Source: Smittium mucronatum (Eukaryota > Kickxellomycota > Harpellomycetes > Harpellales > Legeriomycetaceae). Taken from it: a DNA stretch of 41,563 nt. A program made the position numbers and the translations under genes. Location of the stretch: NCBI GenBank assembly GCA_001953115.1, contig LSSL01000282.1, positions 1 through 41,563 on the forward strand, read 5' to 3'. The notes under the pieces are model-generated. The model was not told the origin of the DNA. It worked only from the letters and a program-made list of their open reading frames with translations, and searched no databases. Positions 10,964 through 21,100 of the stretch are shown here, piece after piece (within the stretch, counting starts at the first letter, position 1; each line of letters opens with the position of its first letter).

Positions 10964-11843
10964 AAGCTGCTTGCAACTTTTTTTGCCTTTAAAAGAAAAC
11001 CTAAAAAAATGCCATTCTGGTGTAACTTTCTTAAGCTTAATTTCCAAACTTAGACATGTAATTGGCAGCTCTTAGGGGGAGTTGGCCAAGTGAAATTACG
11101 CCTCTTGATTTGCTATCACTGCAATATGAATCTAAAAATCTCAAATCCACAACTTAAATTTCTCGATAAAAAAAAAAAGCTTGCAGTGAATATTAAGCGA
11201 TTAAATAACTAGCCAACAGATGTAGTTAGAACACTGAGATCATGGGGCGATTTGGGTTTAATTGATTTGATTTGAGGGAATGGGCCCTCTTATTTTCTTT
11301 TTTGGGCAGCACAGGGAATGGTAAAACATAAACAGAGCATGACCATTGGCCCTATTCGTTTAAATGCTGAAGATGGTGAGGTGGTCTGAACTCCTGAGTT
11401 CAATTATTAGTGGTGGGAATAATCGATGAAAATCCTTGCTTTGAACTAAAGGGGAAATAAGTCACGGCGCATTTAGAAAAGAAATATACGTTTAATAGGC
11501 CAGCAGAGTTGTCACATCACGATAACTATTGGGAAAATGGACCAGTCATTTTCGCGTGAGAGAAAGAGCATTTATCGAGATGGCTGAACTTCAGGCCAAT
11601 TTAATAGCTCGGGTTTATATGGAGCGAATAGCTGGCCAAATCAGGTCTGGAAAAGTCAAGCTTTTTGCGTAACAAACTCATTCCGCTGTTTTATCATTAT
11701 TATCGCAGCGATATATGGAAAAATATGTTTGGGGAAAACTAACCCCTGAATTATATCTCTTCCTTCCTGTTTAACTATAAATCATAATTCATATCACCTC
11801 TGATATTTCGCCTCCAGATAATTATTCAGTATTCTTTTGAAAA
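10964..11843. other. Intergenic region upstream of the proline iminopeptidase gene
   Basis: No coding region is recognised. G+C is noticeably higher than in the rest of the non-coding DNA, particularly 11040-11660. This could reflect regulatory sequence or a decayed gene or repeat. The last 80 bases before the start codon contain a TATAAAT and a short pyrimidine-rich stretch. Confidence 0.45.
11776..11782 (+). promoter_or_regulatory. TATA-like box upstream of the peptidase gene
   Basis: TATAAAT lies 68 bp upstream of the ATG at 11844, a plausible core-promoter position for a short 5' leader. In DNA this AT-rich such a motif can arise by chance. Confidence 0.25.
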
Positions 11844-13755
11844 ATGCCTGATACTACTATTCATGAACTAGATAGATCCGATATAGAATCTTACGTCATT
11901 CCTGGCGGAAAAGTCTATAACCGATTCTTCCAATGTCCTTTGGGTACCCATCTTTAATCTAAAATAGAATAAAAAAAATTTTCGATTTGAAATCCTCAAT
12001 CTAAAGCAACCCTTTTCTTTTTTTAACATCCATCCCCCCCGCCCTTAAATATTCACTTTTATTCTTTTCATCCTTTTCCCCTTCCTTACTAGATTATGAA
12101 CACCCCGAGGGCGAAAGGATTCAGGTTTATGTCAGGCATCTAGTTCCCCCTGGAAAAATTGATATGCATAAAAGCCCCTTCTTACTGTATTTACAGGCAA
12201 TATATATTTTCTCTTTACATCCTAAAAATTACTTTTTTGAGTTTGTAATCATGTTTTTGTTCAATTATGCTTAACATATATATCTTAGGGAGGCCCTGGT
12301 TTCCAAAGTCCCAACCATTCCAATTTATCAGGTGGCTGGGTAGGGATAATGTTAGCTCAAGGTTATCAGATTCTATTGCTTGATCAGCGAGGGACCGGTC
12401 TATCTACTGCTATAAACAGTTCTAGCAAAGTTTTGGGGCTTCCATCTATCGAAGAACAAGTCAAGTATATGACCAATTTCCGAGCTGATAGTATCGTTCG
12501 CGACTGTGAATATATTAGAAAAATTCTTGTTGCTGGTCGTGATACAAAACAAGAGTCTGCCAATTCCCCTTCTAGCAAGTTTACTCTTTTGGGTCAAAGC
12601 TTTGGTGGTTTTTGTATAACCACCTATCTTTCATTCTTGTAACCCTCTTTTCTTTAAATTTTTTATTTCCTATTTTTTTTACCCCTAGAAACCAGTATGT
12701 AAAACTAACCCTTCTTTTTTTTCTCCAATGATTTTTAGCCCCGAAGGAATCGAAAAGGCCATTATTACAGGAGGTGTTCCACCTCTAACCTCCAACCCAG
12801 TTGATATTTATTCTAAATTGATTCCAAGAGTTGCGTTACGCAACAAATTATATTACCAAATGTATAATGCGGATATTGCTCGGGTAAGAAGAATTGTAAA
12901 GTACCTGGATGAAAACACAGTATATTTGCCTGGAAATAGTATCGATGCTGGAGATGCAAACCCAAACAAGAAATCTGGAAATATTCTGACCCCAAAAAGA
13001 TTCCAGCAGCTGGGAATTTCGTTTGGGAGTAGTGTAGGGTTTTCAGCTGTTCATAAGATTATTCTGAATATGGAGAACGACTTGAATTTAAACAACAAAC
13101 TCTCATTTAAAACACTGAATGAATTTGAGCAATTTTTCAGCTTCGATACTAATGTGATTTATGCCATTTTGCATGAATCCATATATTGCAATGGATCGGC
13201 TAGTGGGGCTAGTAATTGGGCCTGTGACCGAGCCATTAGTGGATCAGTTCAAAATTCAGCCCTGTTTGACTACGAATCTGCTCTTTCTTGCAGTGATCAG
13301 CCCATATACTTTTTTGGAGAAATGATTTTTCCATGGATGACTCGTGATATTTATGGGACAGAGCTGAGTCGGTTCGGAGAATTAGCGGAAGCATTGGCTA
13401 AATACGATAAATGGAAGCCGCTTTACAACATTGAGGCACTGAACAACAACATTGTGCCTGTTGTAGCTGTTAGCTACTACGATGACCCGTAAGTTCTTGC
13501 TGATTTTACGTTGTTTTTTTTTTTTTGATACTAATATCGTTATTGTGATAGGTATGTGGATTTGGATTTTAGTATTGAATGTGCCGATAATATCAAGGGG
13601 TGCCAGCTTTGGATTACAAATGAATATCTCCACAAGTAAGTACTAATCTCTGATTATTATTTTGGATTCATATAACTCCTATCTTTTGGTATAAAATTAT
13701 TAGTGGATTGGCAGCAGACAACCGGGTGATCAATAGGCTGCTTGGAATGCTATAA
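11844..13755 (+). CDS. Proline iminopeptidase (prolyl aminopeptidase), alpha/beta-hydrolase family S33
   Basis: Six exons are proposed: 11844-11943, 12093-12196, 12289-12638, 12739-13488, 13552-13635 and 13704-13755. They give 1440 nt and 479 residues, with phase preserved throughout and a length normal for the fungal form. The enzyme releases N-terminal proline from peptides, most likely in the cytosol; no signal peptide is seen. Visible motifs are LQGGPG (oxyanion loop, residues 67-72), LDQRGTGLST (99-108), and GQSFGG with nucleophile Ser172. Also present are TGGVPPL after the nucleophile helix, ESIYCNG, EMIFPW, the acid region YYDDPYVD (Asp433/434) and TNEYLHN with candidate catalytic His462. 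The start is the first ATG before the conserved core, and the short first exon joins in phase. The second intron uses a GC donor. The protein ends soon after the catalytic His, with no C-terminal extension. The gene is convergent with GET1. Confidence 0.93.
12197..12288 (+). other. GC-AG intron in the peptidase gene
   Basis: The exon before ends ...TATTTACAG and the intron begins GCAATA; the acceptor is TATCTTAG. Joining CAG to GGAGGCCCTGG restores LYLQGGPG, the conserved oxyanion loop of the family. A GT donor nearby (ACT|GTATTT at 12186) would delete the conserved TyrLeuGln. GC donors usually follow a strong CAG exon end, as here. Confidence 0.85.
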
Positions 13756-13990
13756 TATTTTTATAGCAGCACTACTTATAAATTTTAAATGGCCAAAAAT
13801 ATTTACTGAAAAATAAAAAATATTCTTGTGTGACTAAAATTTGATTAGATAAATTGCGATATTTTATTTAAATAGGCGGAAAGTACAATTTTAAGATTAA
13901 ATATTTTCTTTCTTTCAAAAAAAAAAAATCAGTTTGCGAGGGAAACAAAATAAATTATAATTGTAGTTGTAGATATAGTTGAGGAGATGA
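13756..13990. other. Shared 3' region between convergent genes
   Basis: These 235 bp separate the stop codons of the peptidase (+) and GET1 (-). AATAAA occurs on the plus strand at 13812-13817 and on the minus strand at 13863-13868. They are candidate polyadenylation signals, but such hexamers are common in AT-rich DNA. If both are used, the 3' ends would lie about 50-80 bp apart. Confidence 0.4.
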
Positions 13991-15205
13991 CTAGTTTAGC
14001 TGGCGGGAATCTACTCGGGACGAGAAAGAATCTTTTACAGATTGTATCACTTTAGAACAAACTCTGTTGCAGACATAGACCCATATGGCAGGACTCAAAG
14101 AACTAGCGGGAGAAGCGGGTAGGGAAAGGAAATAGCCAAAGGGGAAAACCCACTTGGTTGGGAGATAGAAAACAGGAGAGCGGTAATAGTAAGTGAGGAT
14201 GATAAAACGGGAAGCGTAAAAGAAAGCACGAAGACCAATGTTCGCTCTGATGGAAAAGGAGGTTTTTTGGACACCCAAATCACTGTCTAAATTAATAGTA
14301 GTAATTAAAAACTCATTATTAATGATCAAGCATACACTACAACACCATTAAAATATGATAAACTTATATGGGAAAACAAAGAAGGGAAGGGAAGGAAAGT
14401 GAAAAAATAATAATAAAAGATATACTTAGCGCATCGTATTTCTTGGAAGTGGCATCCAATTTACGTTTTAGTTTTGCCCATTTCGAAAATTCATCCTAAA
14501 ACAANNNNNNNNNNNNNNNNNNNNNNNNNNNNNNNNNNNNNNNNNNNNNNNNNNNNNNNNNNNNNNNNNNNNNNNNNNNNNNNNNNNNNNNNNNNNNNNN
14601 NNNNNNNNNNNNNNNNNNNNNNNNNNNNNNNNNNNNNNNNNNNNNNNNNNNNNNNNNNNNNNNNNNNNNNNNNNNNNNNNNNNNNNNNNNNNNNNNNNNN
14701 NNNNNNNNNNNNNNNNNNNNNNNNNNNNNNNNNNNNNNNNNNNNNNNNNNNNNNNNNNNNNNNNNNNNNNNNNNNNNNNNNNNNNNNNNNNNNNNNNNNN
14801 NNNNNNNNNNNNNNNNNNNNNNNNNNNNNNNNNNNNNNNNNNNNNNNNNNNNNNNNNNNNNNNNNNNNNNNNNNNNNNNNNNNNNNNNNNNNNNNNNNNN
14901 NNNNNNNNNNNNNNNNNNNNNNNNNNNNNNNNNNNNNNNNNNNNNNNNNNNNNNNNNNNNNNNNNNNNNNNNNNNNNNNNNNNNNNNNNGAAAGAGGGAA
15001 AAAATGATATTCTTACGACAGAACTGACGAGGCGTAACTCGGACCTCAAGGCTTTGACTTCGGCAGCTAATTTGGTGCGCTCAGCGGATAGAGGCTGGCC
15101 GATATAGTACAAATTGTGTAGTCTCTGGGCGACTTCGCTATACCCGATGGTTGATACGAAAGCAGAAAAAAGCTCAAACAGGAAAATCAGCGTTGCAAAC
15201 AACAT
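13991..15205 (-). CDS. GET1: GET1, ER membrane subunit of the tail-anchored protein insertase
   Basis: Minus-strand exons are 15205-15017, 14495-14426 and 14286-13991, giving 555 nt and 184 residues with phase kept. GET1 (WRB/CAML-related family) pairs with GET2 in the ER membrane. It receives tail-anchored proteins from the GET3 ATPase through its cytosolic coiled coil. A first membrane segment (residues 1-22, LFATLIFLFELFSAF) is followed by a charged coiled coil (about 38-86) with the family signature DEFSKWAKLKRKLDATSKKY encoded by exon 2. A second segment lies near 103-121. Then come SPVFYLPTKW, the loop LSLPASPASSLSP, and a third segment near 151-169 ending CNRV, as in fungal GET1. The start is the first ATG before the first segment; the frame continues 28 codons upstream with no ATG. 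Intron 1 (15016-14496) contains an assembly gap, so its true length is unknown. Slightly shorter than typical (about 200 residues). Confidence 0.93.
14505..14989. other. Assembly gap (485 N) inside GET1 intron 1
   Basis: The sequence is unknown. The flanking bases give an intact GTAAGA donor (minus strand 15016-15011) and a TTTTAG acceptor (14501-14496), so no coding sequence needs to be missing from GET1. Reading frames that appear to cross the gap are artefacts. Confidence 0.98.
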
Positions 15206-15293
15206 TGCTCTATTATTTTCTTTCCACCCTTTAAGAAGGAAAAAAGTGTGTAAACTAACCGGCGTAAAAGAAAGAAAAGAAATCCACAAACAA

Positions 15294-15320
15294 AGGAAAA
15301 GGAAAAGGAAAAGGAAGGGA
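15294..15320. repeat. GGAAAA purine tract upstream of GET1
   Basis: About four tandem copies of a GGAAAA-type hexamer lie 90-115 bp upstream of the GET1 start codon. On the GET1 sense strand this is a pyrimidine (TTTTCC) tract, a type of sequence often found in fungal promoters and leaders. A regulatory role is inference only. Confidence 0.6.
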
Positions 15321-15405
15321 AATGAGAGTGGGTAGGCTTATGGAAGAATATCTATTTTAACACTAAATACAAAAAAGAGAGCAAGGACGGAGAGAGCAAC
15401 AAAGC

Positions 15406-15430
15406 AGAGCAGAGTAGAGTAGAGTAGAGT
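15406..15430. repeat. AGAGT pentanucleotide microsatellite
   Basis: Five tandem 5-bp units: one AGAGC followed by four AGAGT. It lies about 200 bp upstream of GET1 in a generally purine-rich stretch (15371-15440). Confidence 0.85.
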
Positions 15431-15736
15431 AGGAGCAGAATGCAGAATCAGAAGGACAGTTTATTGGGAGGATTTTCTTGAAGTGTTTTTCATTTTTTTG
15501 GCTTGTGAATATTCTATCGGTAATGATCTAGATTCGTCCAAAAAGAATCGACACGCCTCATTATTCTATACCACTGCGATCCAATAAGCAAGTCTCGATA
15601 ATACAAACCCGTTTATTTTTTGGATCCATTATGTGATATTGAGCTGCCATGGCCAAATTACCAAATTTCATTTGCCCGCACCGAATGGAAACATCCCAAT
15701 GGCAGCTAGTTTACGTCGATTAAGGTTAGACCAATC

Positions 15737-16138
15737 ATGCATGGACATATTAGTTTTTACGCTTTATGCAATCAAACTGGGGAAATTAGTAGGACTACTA
15801 ACTCAGCTGCCCCATCCCTCCCCCTAATACCGCCTAGAAATTTCCGCGATGTTTGCGCCAACACGCCCCCTTCTAATCCCTCCGATCCTCCCCACTCTTT
15901 TCGTTCCCCGCATTCAATTCTCTCTTCCATTGATTCATTAACGGCAATTAGTCATTTGGATTTTCTTGAAAACTCCGCTTTCCGTCATATTGTCGGCCTG
16001 ATCAGACTGGTTTTCAGAACCTTTTCTTTGCCGCTTATTTATTTATACTTTTTTTTTTTTGTTTCGCGGATTTTATTTATCTATACCTCTTTTGAATATC
16101 ACCAAAATAAAGTCAAGGAGATTATTCATACACAATAA
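15737..16138 (+). CDS. Hypothetical ORF, 133 codons, divergent from GET1
   Basis: I do not recognise this protein. The frame opens at MHGHISFYALCNQ, passes through a Ser/Pro-rich stretch (residues about 23-65), and ends with a hydrophobic region (about 85-118, IYLYFFFFVSRILFIY) that could be a membrane segment. G+C is higher than in the flanking non-coding DNA, which weakly supports coding or regulatory function. Against it, the T-rich tract encoding the Phe run looks like intergenic sequence, and overlapping frames are also open (15633-15827). CCAAT motifs near 15579, 15693 and 15731 could instead belong to a promoter shared with GET1. No splice model was found. Confidence 0.22.
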   Translation: MHGHISFYALCNQTGEISRTTNSAAPSLPLIPPRNFRDVCANTPPSNPSDPPHSFRSPHSILSSIDSLTAISHLDFLENSAFRHIVGLIRLVFRTFSLPLIYLYFFFFVSRILFIYTSFEYHQNKVKEIIHTQ

Positions 16139-17490
16139 ATTTTTGCGTTTGTTTCGTTACTTTTTTTATTACCATTCGCCAATATATCAAACTAGCACTC
16201 GTAATGAAATATTCGATTCTGTTTTTTTTTTGTGCTAGCAATACAATGGACGCAAAGTGTTTAGGACACCACGTGGCATCTTATGCAAAGTCCTATTCTA
16301 ACCTATTTGCTATTCAAAGCGGATCCACTATTCGGTGTACGCAATCATGCCCTGCACCCAATACAGCAGCCTGATTTCGTTTACTAATAGCCAGCCACGA
16401 ATCCAATTGAGACTTATCGCAAAACCACGCTGGAAATATCCCCAACTGAGCTAAAATACTATTTTAGTAAACTGGCTATACCACTCTTTTTAGGCCAATA
16501 CTATTCAATAGGCTGCATATCAACATTGCTATTTATTATCATCCGCCTCTTTAAAATGCTATTAAGCCTCAATAATCAAAATTGCAATGCTTTAGATCCA
16601 TACCGGGATGTTTAACTTCCCCTAAATAGACTTACCCTCTTCGCCTACCCCACCCCCATCCCCTTCATTGGTTTCATACTTTTCTTGCTGAATATCAGTA
16701 TATTAAAACCATCAAAATTACAATTAGTAATAGCCTTATGCGACTGTGATTATCCCAAAAGGGGTATTAAATAAATATGTATTTAAATAATAATCGCTCC
16801 ACTCGTTCTTACCAAAACAAACTTTTTTTTTATTTTTACGAAACCAAAACAAACTATTAGATACTGATTATACGAATATATCTCGCATTCATTCATATGT
16901 TACCTGTTACTAATCTGTATTTAATGCTGCAATGTGAAAGTCATTCTGCGTCAGGAATGCTTTTTTCTTCTAACAATTTATTTATAAAGATTGAGGCGTA
17001 TAATCTTCAATAAGGTACATACACTTACCTGCCTTTCATTTCCCCATGAATCGAACAGATCGATTTCTAATTCCCTTTTTTTTTTACTTGCAGTATTTAT
17101 AATATACAAAAAAAACTATTTTGAAGCAAGTTTATGTCCAAATTCACCACTATCTATTTGTAATATTATAATTATATATATATATACCAAATCAAAAGTC
17201 ACTACCACTACTACCACTGCCACCATCACTCGTTAATGACTATCAAAATATTGATTTAAAGGAATACTAATACTATAAATAGCCATAGATTTATCTATTA
17301 GTTAGGTTGTCAATAAATTTCTTTTATACCTTTAAATGCTAGACCCCTAATCATATCACTTAGCATTACAAGTCCCTTTCTTAATCTTTTTGTTTTTCCT
17401 ACTCTACTATTCAGCTGCTTTTATTCAAAGGTTTAATCGAACTAATAATGTCAGTACCATATTAACCAAAGTAAAAGTTTAGATTCAGAC
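16139..17490. other. Intergenic region, no gene recognised
   Basis: G+C is moderate over 16200-16640 and lower afterwards. A 42-codon ORF at 16246-16374 (+), beginning MDAKCLGHHVA, lies in the more GC-rich part but matches nothing I know. A short CAC/ACT-type trinucleotide-like stretch at 17198-17231 is low-complexity. No tRNA or other RNA gene was seen on either strand. Confidence 0.45.
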
Positions 17491-18050
17491 TTTTTTTTTT
17501 GTATCATGGAATTTTATTGTAAGATAACGTCATTAAAAACTATATTAAAAAAATATGAAAAAAAGAAAAAGACGTATAGAAAAGACTATTATCATAAATA
17601 CAATAAGCTCCTCTATCGGACTATCGGCTGCGTATCTACGGGAAACGGGTGCAATATACCAACCGAAAGACCCCCCCCCTGGCATTGTTTCAGGTAGGCG
17701 TATGACTGAGGCTACGTGCAGTCATCAATTAAGCCCTTTGCCAATGAACAATAGTTCATTGAAGCTACTGAGCTCCTAGTCAGAGCCTACTTCTAACAGG
17801 ACTAATAAAATTAAGCTCCTACCCAAAAGTGGGATTGATCGATATGGCTTTCCTACAAATAGCTGTTAGACGCTGAGATCCGTCTGACTGTCGAACGCTG
17901 GACTTGTGCACTAGACTATGTCTCGGATATGCTAAACGATCGGTTCCTCCTGTTTCGAGATGGTCCTCCTCTGGAATCGCTGTCCTCCGAATCGCTGTAC
18001 ATGTCTCCACCACTCCCAACCAAGAATAGTACAAATATGCATGAAATTTT
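17491..18050 (-). mobile_element. A-tailed retroelement-like repeat, copy 2 (5'-truncated)
   Basis: Read on the minus strand, 17815-17501 corresponds to copy 1 at 1-310. It ends ...AATAAAATTCCATGATAC followed by ten A (17500-17491). An AATAAA about 14 bases before an A-tail resembles a polyadenylated transcript that was reverse-transcribed into the genome, as in LINE-like or SINE-like elements or retrocopies. Upstream (18040-17819) the DNA is markedly GC-richer. It holds a 71-codon frame ending TAICRKAISINPTFG, and in another frame a Ser/Arg-rich stretch containing MYSDSEDSDSRGGPSRNRR; neither is a recognised retroelement protein. The 5' limit is uncertain (18050-18135). Because no reverse transcriptase is visible, the element class is inference. 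Confidence 0.65.
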
Positions 18051-18135
18051 AGTTTAGATTACTTCGAAAAGTACGCTATTAAGCCCCTAAACCGCGGAAA
18101 GGTATTTCACTCTTTGGGGTAAATCCAGAGTTTTA

Positions 18136-21100
18136 ATTCATTTACTTTTGTATTTTGTAACAAAAAAAATTTTTTATTCAAAAATACTAAAATATATCTA
18201 TTGTTGGAATATAAAAAGTGAAAAATCATGAAAAACAGTTTAAGCGTTCTAAATTATATTGCATTCAATTCCAAAAAACGGATCACTATATTTCCCTTCT
18301 GTTTTTTATTACACAGCTTTATTTTTCTTTTCTTTTTTGTCTATGCCTCCACCTCATCCCACCGGATTTTTATAAGATACATACCATCACCATTCGTTTT
18401 ATCGGAATTGTTTAATTCCCTTAAAATCCAAATAATTTCATGTTCACCAATACCCATAATTGTCAACTGGAACCCGTATCGCTATTTTATAATATATATC
18501 ATACCAATAACCAAAAAATTATGCTTTTTTTACCGGATACTCAAAGTCAATATAAACCAAAAATATGGCGCTCTTATATAGTATTCTTTTTATAGAACTC
18601 GTTTTAATACAACTAAGTATACTCTCATCCTGTCGACATTTCTATTTTGCTAAAAGCATATTATAATTTAATTTAAACGTTATAATTAAAAAGTTGATCT
18701 CATCAATAAATTATCTTCTTTTTTTATCCAATCTATGCTTTTGAAAATAAATCATACTTAACTTTCTAATACTATTAAACAAATATTTTAATATTTTTCC
18801 TTTTTATTTTAATGATATTTTTATTTAAAAAAATGGAAAAGATTTACCTCATCTTATACAATGTGGATTTTTCATCTAAACTCTAATATTTATATCTTTA
18901 GTAAATAAAAATGTGTCTAAATGTTGAAATTTTTTATATCGATATGTAATATTTATATACATATACATATATATTAAAATATGTATTTATATTTTAAATT
19001 TTCAAAAAAAATTCCTTGTATTTAAAATTTACTCTTTACTCATACCTCTGCTCTTATATTAAATTTTTGGAAATAACAGTTTTGAATTTTATTTGAAACG
19101 CCTTTTTATATTTGTAGTTATCAACATCATGTATAGCCTATTTATTAATATTTAAAAATATTCTATTGTCAAATTTTGATCTTTAATAAGCAATATCTGG
19201 TTATAAAACACTCTATTCTACTTAAAAAGTATGCACTTAAACTTTGTATGGTTGATTTTCTAACCTTTAAAAGAATCGGTATTTTGATTACTTTAATAAA
19301 AGTATTTATAAAACAAAACCTGCAATATTCGATATTTTGCTATAAAATTATCGTATTTTCTATAAAAAAAGTTTAAAATTAATTGTGTCCGTAAATGTAT
19401 AAGATTTTTTATTTTAAATCTTATCTCCTATATTTATGAATTTGATTTTCGCGAAACTCACTTATAAACATCCTCTATTTTTATTAAAAACTATAGACTT
19501 ATTTTTATGATAATATTTATTTCCGTCAAAATCTATTATTAGATATTCATACTAAAAACATTATATGTTCACTTTCTTTCATTTGGTTTTCAACGGAATC
19601 TGATTTAAATAAAACTTAGTATACTTACTTGATCCTTTTGTTGTAACTTTTACCCCTATTTAATATAAACCATTAACTTGGGAAACCACCTTGGGTTTAA
19701 TCGATTTGATTGTCATTAAAAAATCTTTGATATGAAATTTCACATCTCAGCAATGATATAATCGCATTTGATTTTTCTAATATTAAAGTAATGACTGTGG
19801 TTTTGGTAAAAAAAGATATGTAAACATAGAAAAATGTTTTTAATACAATGATTTTGAATCTACATAAACCCCTTTATCATATTCAAGTTAATTTCTCGAT
19901 CTTGAAGTTTGAATAATCTAAATTATTCTAATACAAATCTCTAAAAGATAAACATTGGCCAAATTCCAAATATCCATTTTTGATAATGGAATGCCGATTT
20001 CAATATAAAAAAAGAATTTTATTGATATTATAATCATTTTTTCTAAAATTTATGCTTTATTTTTTCCTCTAGAATATACTTTTTTAATCTTGAAAATTTT
20101 CAGGATTAATTTCCATATTTAGATTTTTTAAAAATGTATATAACTAACATAACTTTTATTATGATTAAAGAATATTTGTACTTTTCGATTATAATTTTTA
20201 AACTCTCTTTTAAAATCCACTAAAACTATACGCCATGATCATTCTGCCACTTTAAACCTGAGATTCGGCATTTTAATTCACAAAAAATGAATAGGAAAAC
20301 ACAGTATATTTTTAAATTAATTTAGAATTCTGTTTATTTTTTCACTTATTTCTCAATTATTTTATTTTTTATTTTTAACTTTTACTTTCTATAAGCTTTC
20401 AAATTAAATTATCAGAAATATTCAAAAATTATATCTATCAAAAATTACAAAGTTTATTCCTATGCTTTTTTGGAAAATTATAAAATAAATATTTCGTTGT
20501 ATATATATTTTTACTGAGCTAAAATAAATATATTTATGATTGTATTTTTATTTGGAATTTAAAAGGGTGATAATCTATGAGCATTTTCGGCTTGTTTTTT
20601 TTTTTAACTCGATATTTTTGCATCTTCCAAAAACAAAAATAAAAATTATTATAAAACAAACCTGTATTTTTACTACCAAAAATAAGATAAAATACTTTAT
20701 TGAATCATAACTTCCAATTTCTGATAAGATGATTGATGGAATCAAAATTTTAAGCCGATTTATAGAAGAAACATATTTTTGTGAAATATTGAATCCTTCT
20801 TCTGACTTTTTCATATATTGCAAAAAGCTCTTTGGATATGCATATATATATTATTCTCAGTTCGTCAAACTTGAAAATTTTATTCGGTTAGATCTTCAAG
20901 AAAACAAACTTATATTTAAATGATTTTCTTTTCTTTTCTTTACTTTTATACCTGCCTCATGATCAGGGCTCTCTCACTAACTAAATAACTAACATAAATG
21001 CTGTTTATTTTAAATAAACCAAATAATATGTGTATTTTTGCTTCTTCGAAAATACAAATTCACATATTATGCTGTACCTATTTCATTTCAATTGAATAAC

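Noticed and set aside
11252..11275. A 21-22 base near-match (TTGGGTTTAAT-GATTTGATT) to sequence near 19690.
   Set aside because: Flanks do not align and the string is AT-rich, so it may be chance; not enough to call a repeat.
14474..15289. Long frames running through the N-gap near GET1, and a similar set at 27785-28423.
   Set aside because: Created by translating unknown bases; only the flanking GET1 exons are real.
15206..15289. A 28-codon N-terminal extension of GET1.
   Set aside because: The upstream frame has no ATG (it begins at a TTG), and GET1 proteins normally start directly at the first membrane segment.
18228..18581. 117-codon frame just inside the AT desert.
   Set aside because: Dominated by Phe, Ile, Ser and Tyr from T-rich codons; looks purely compositional.
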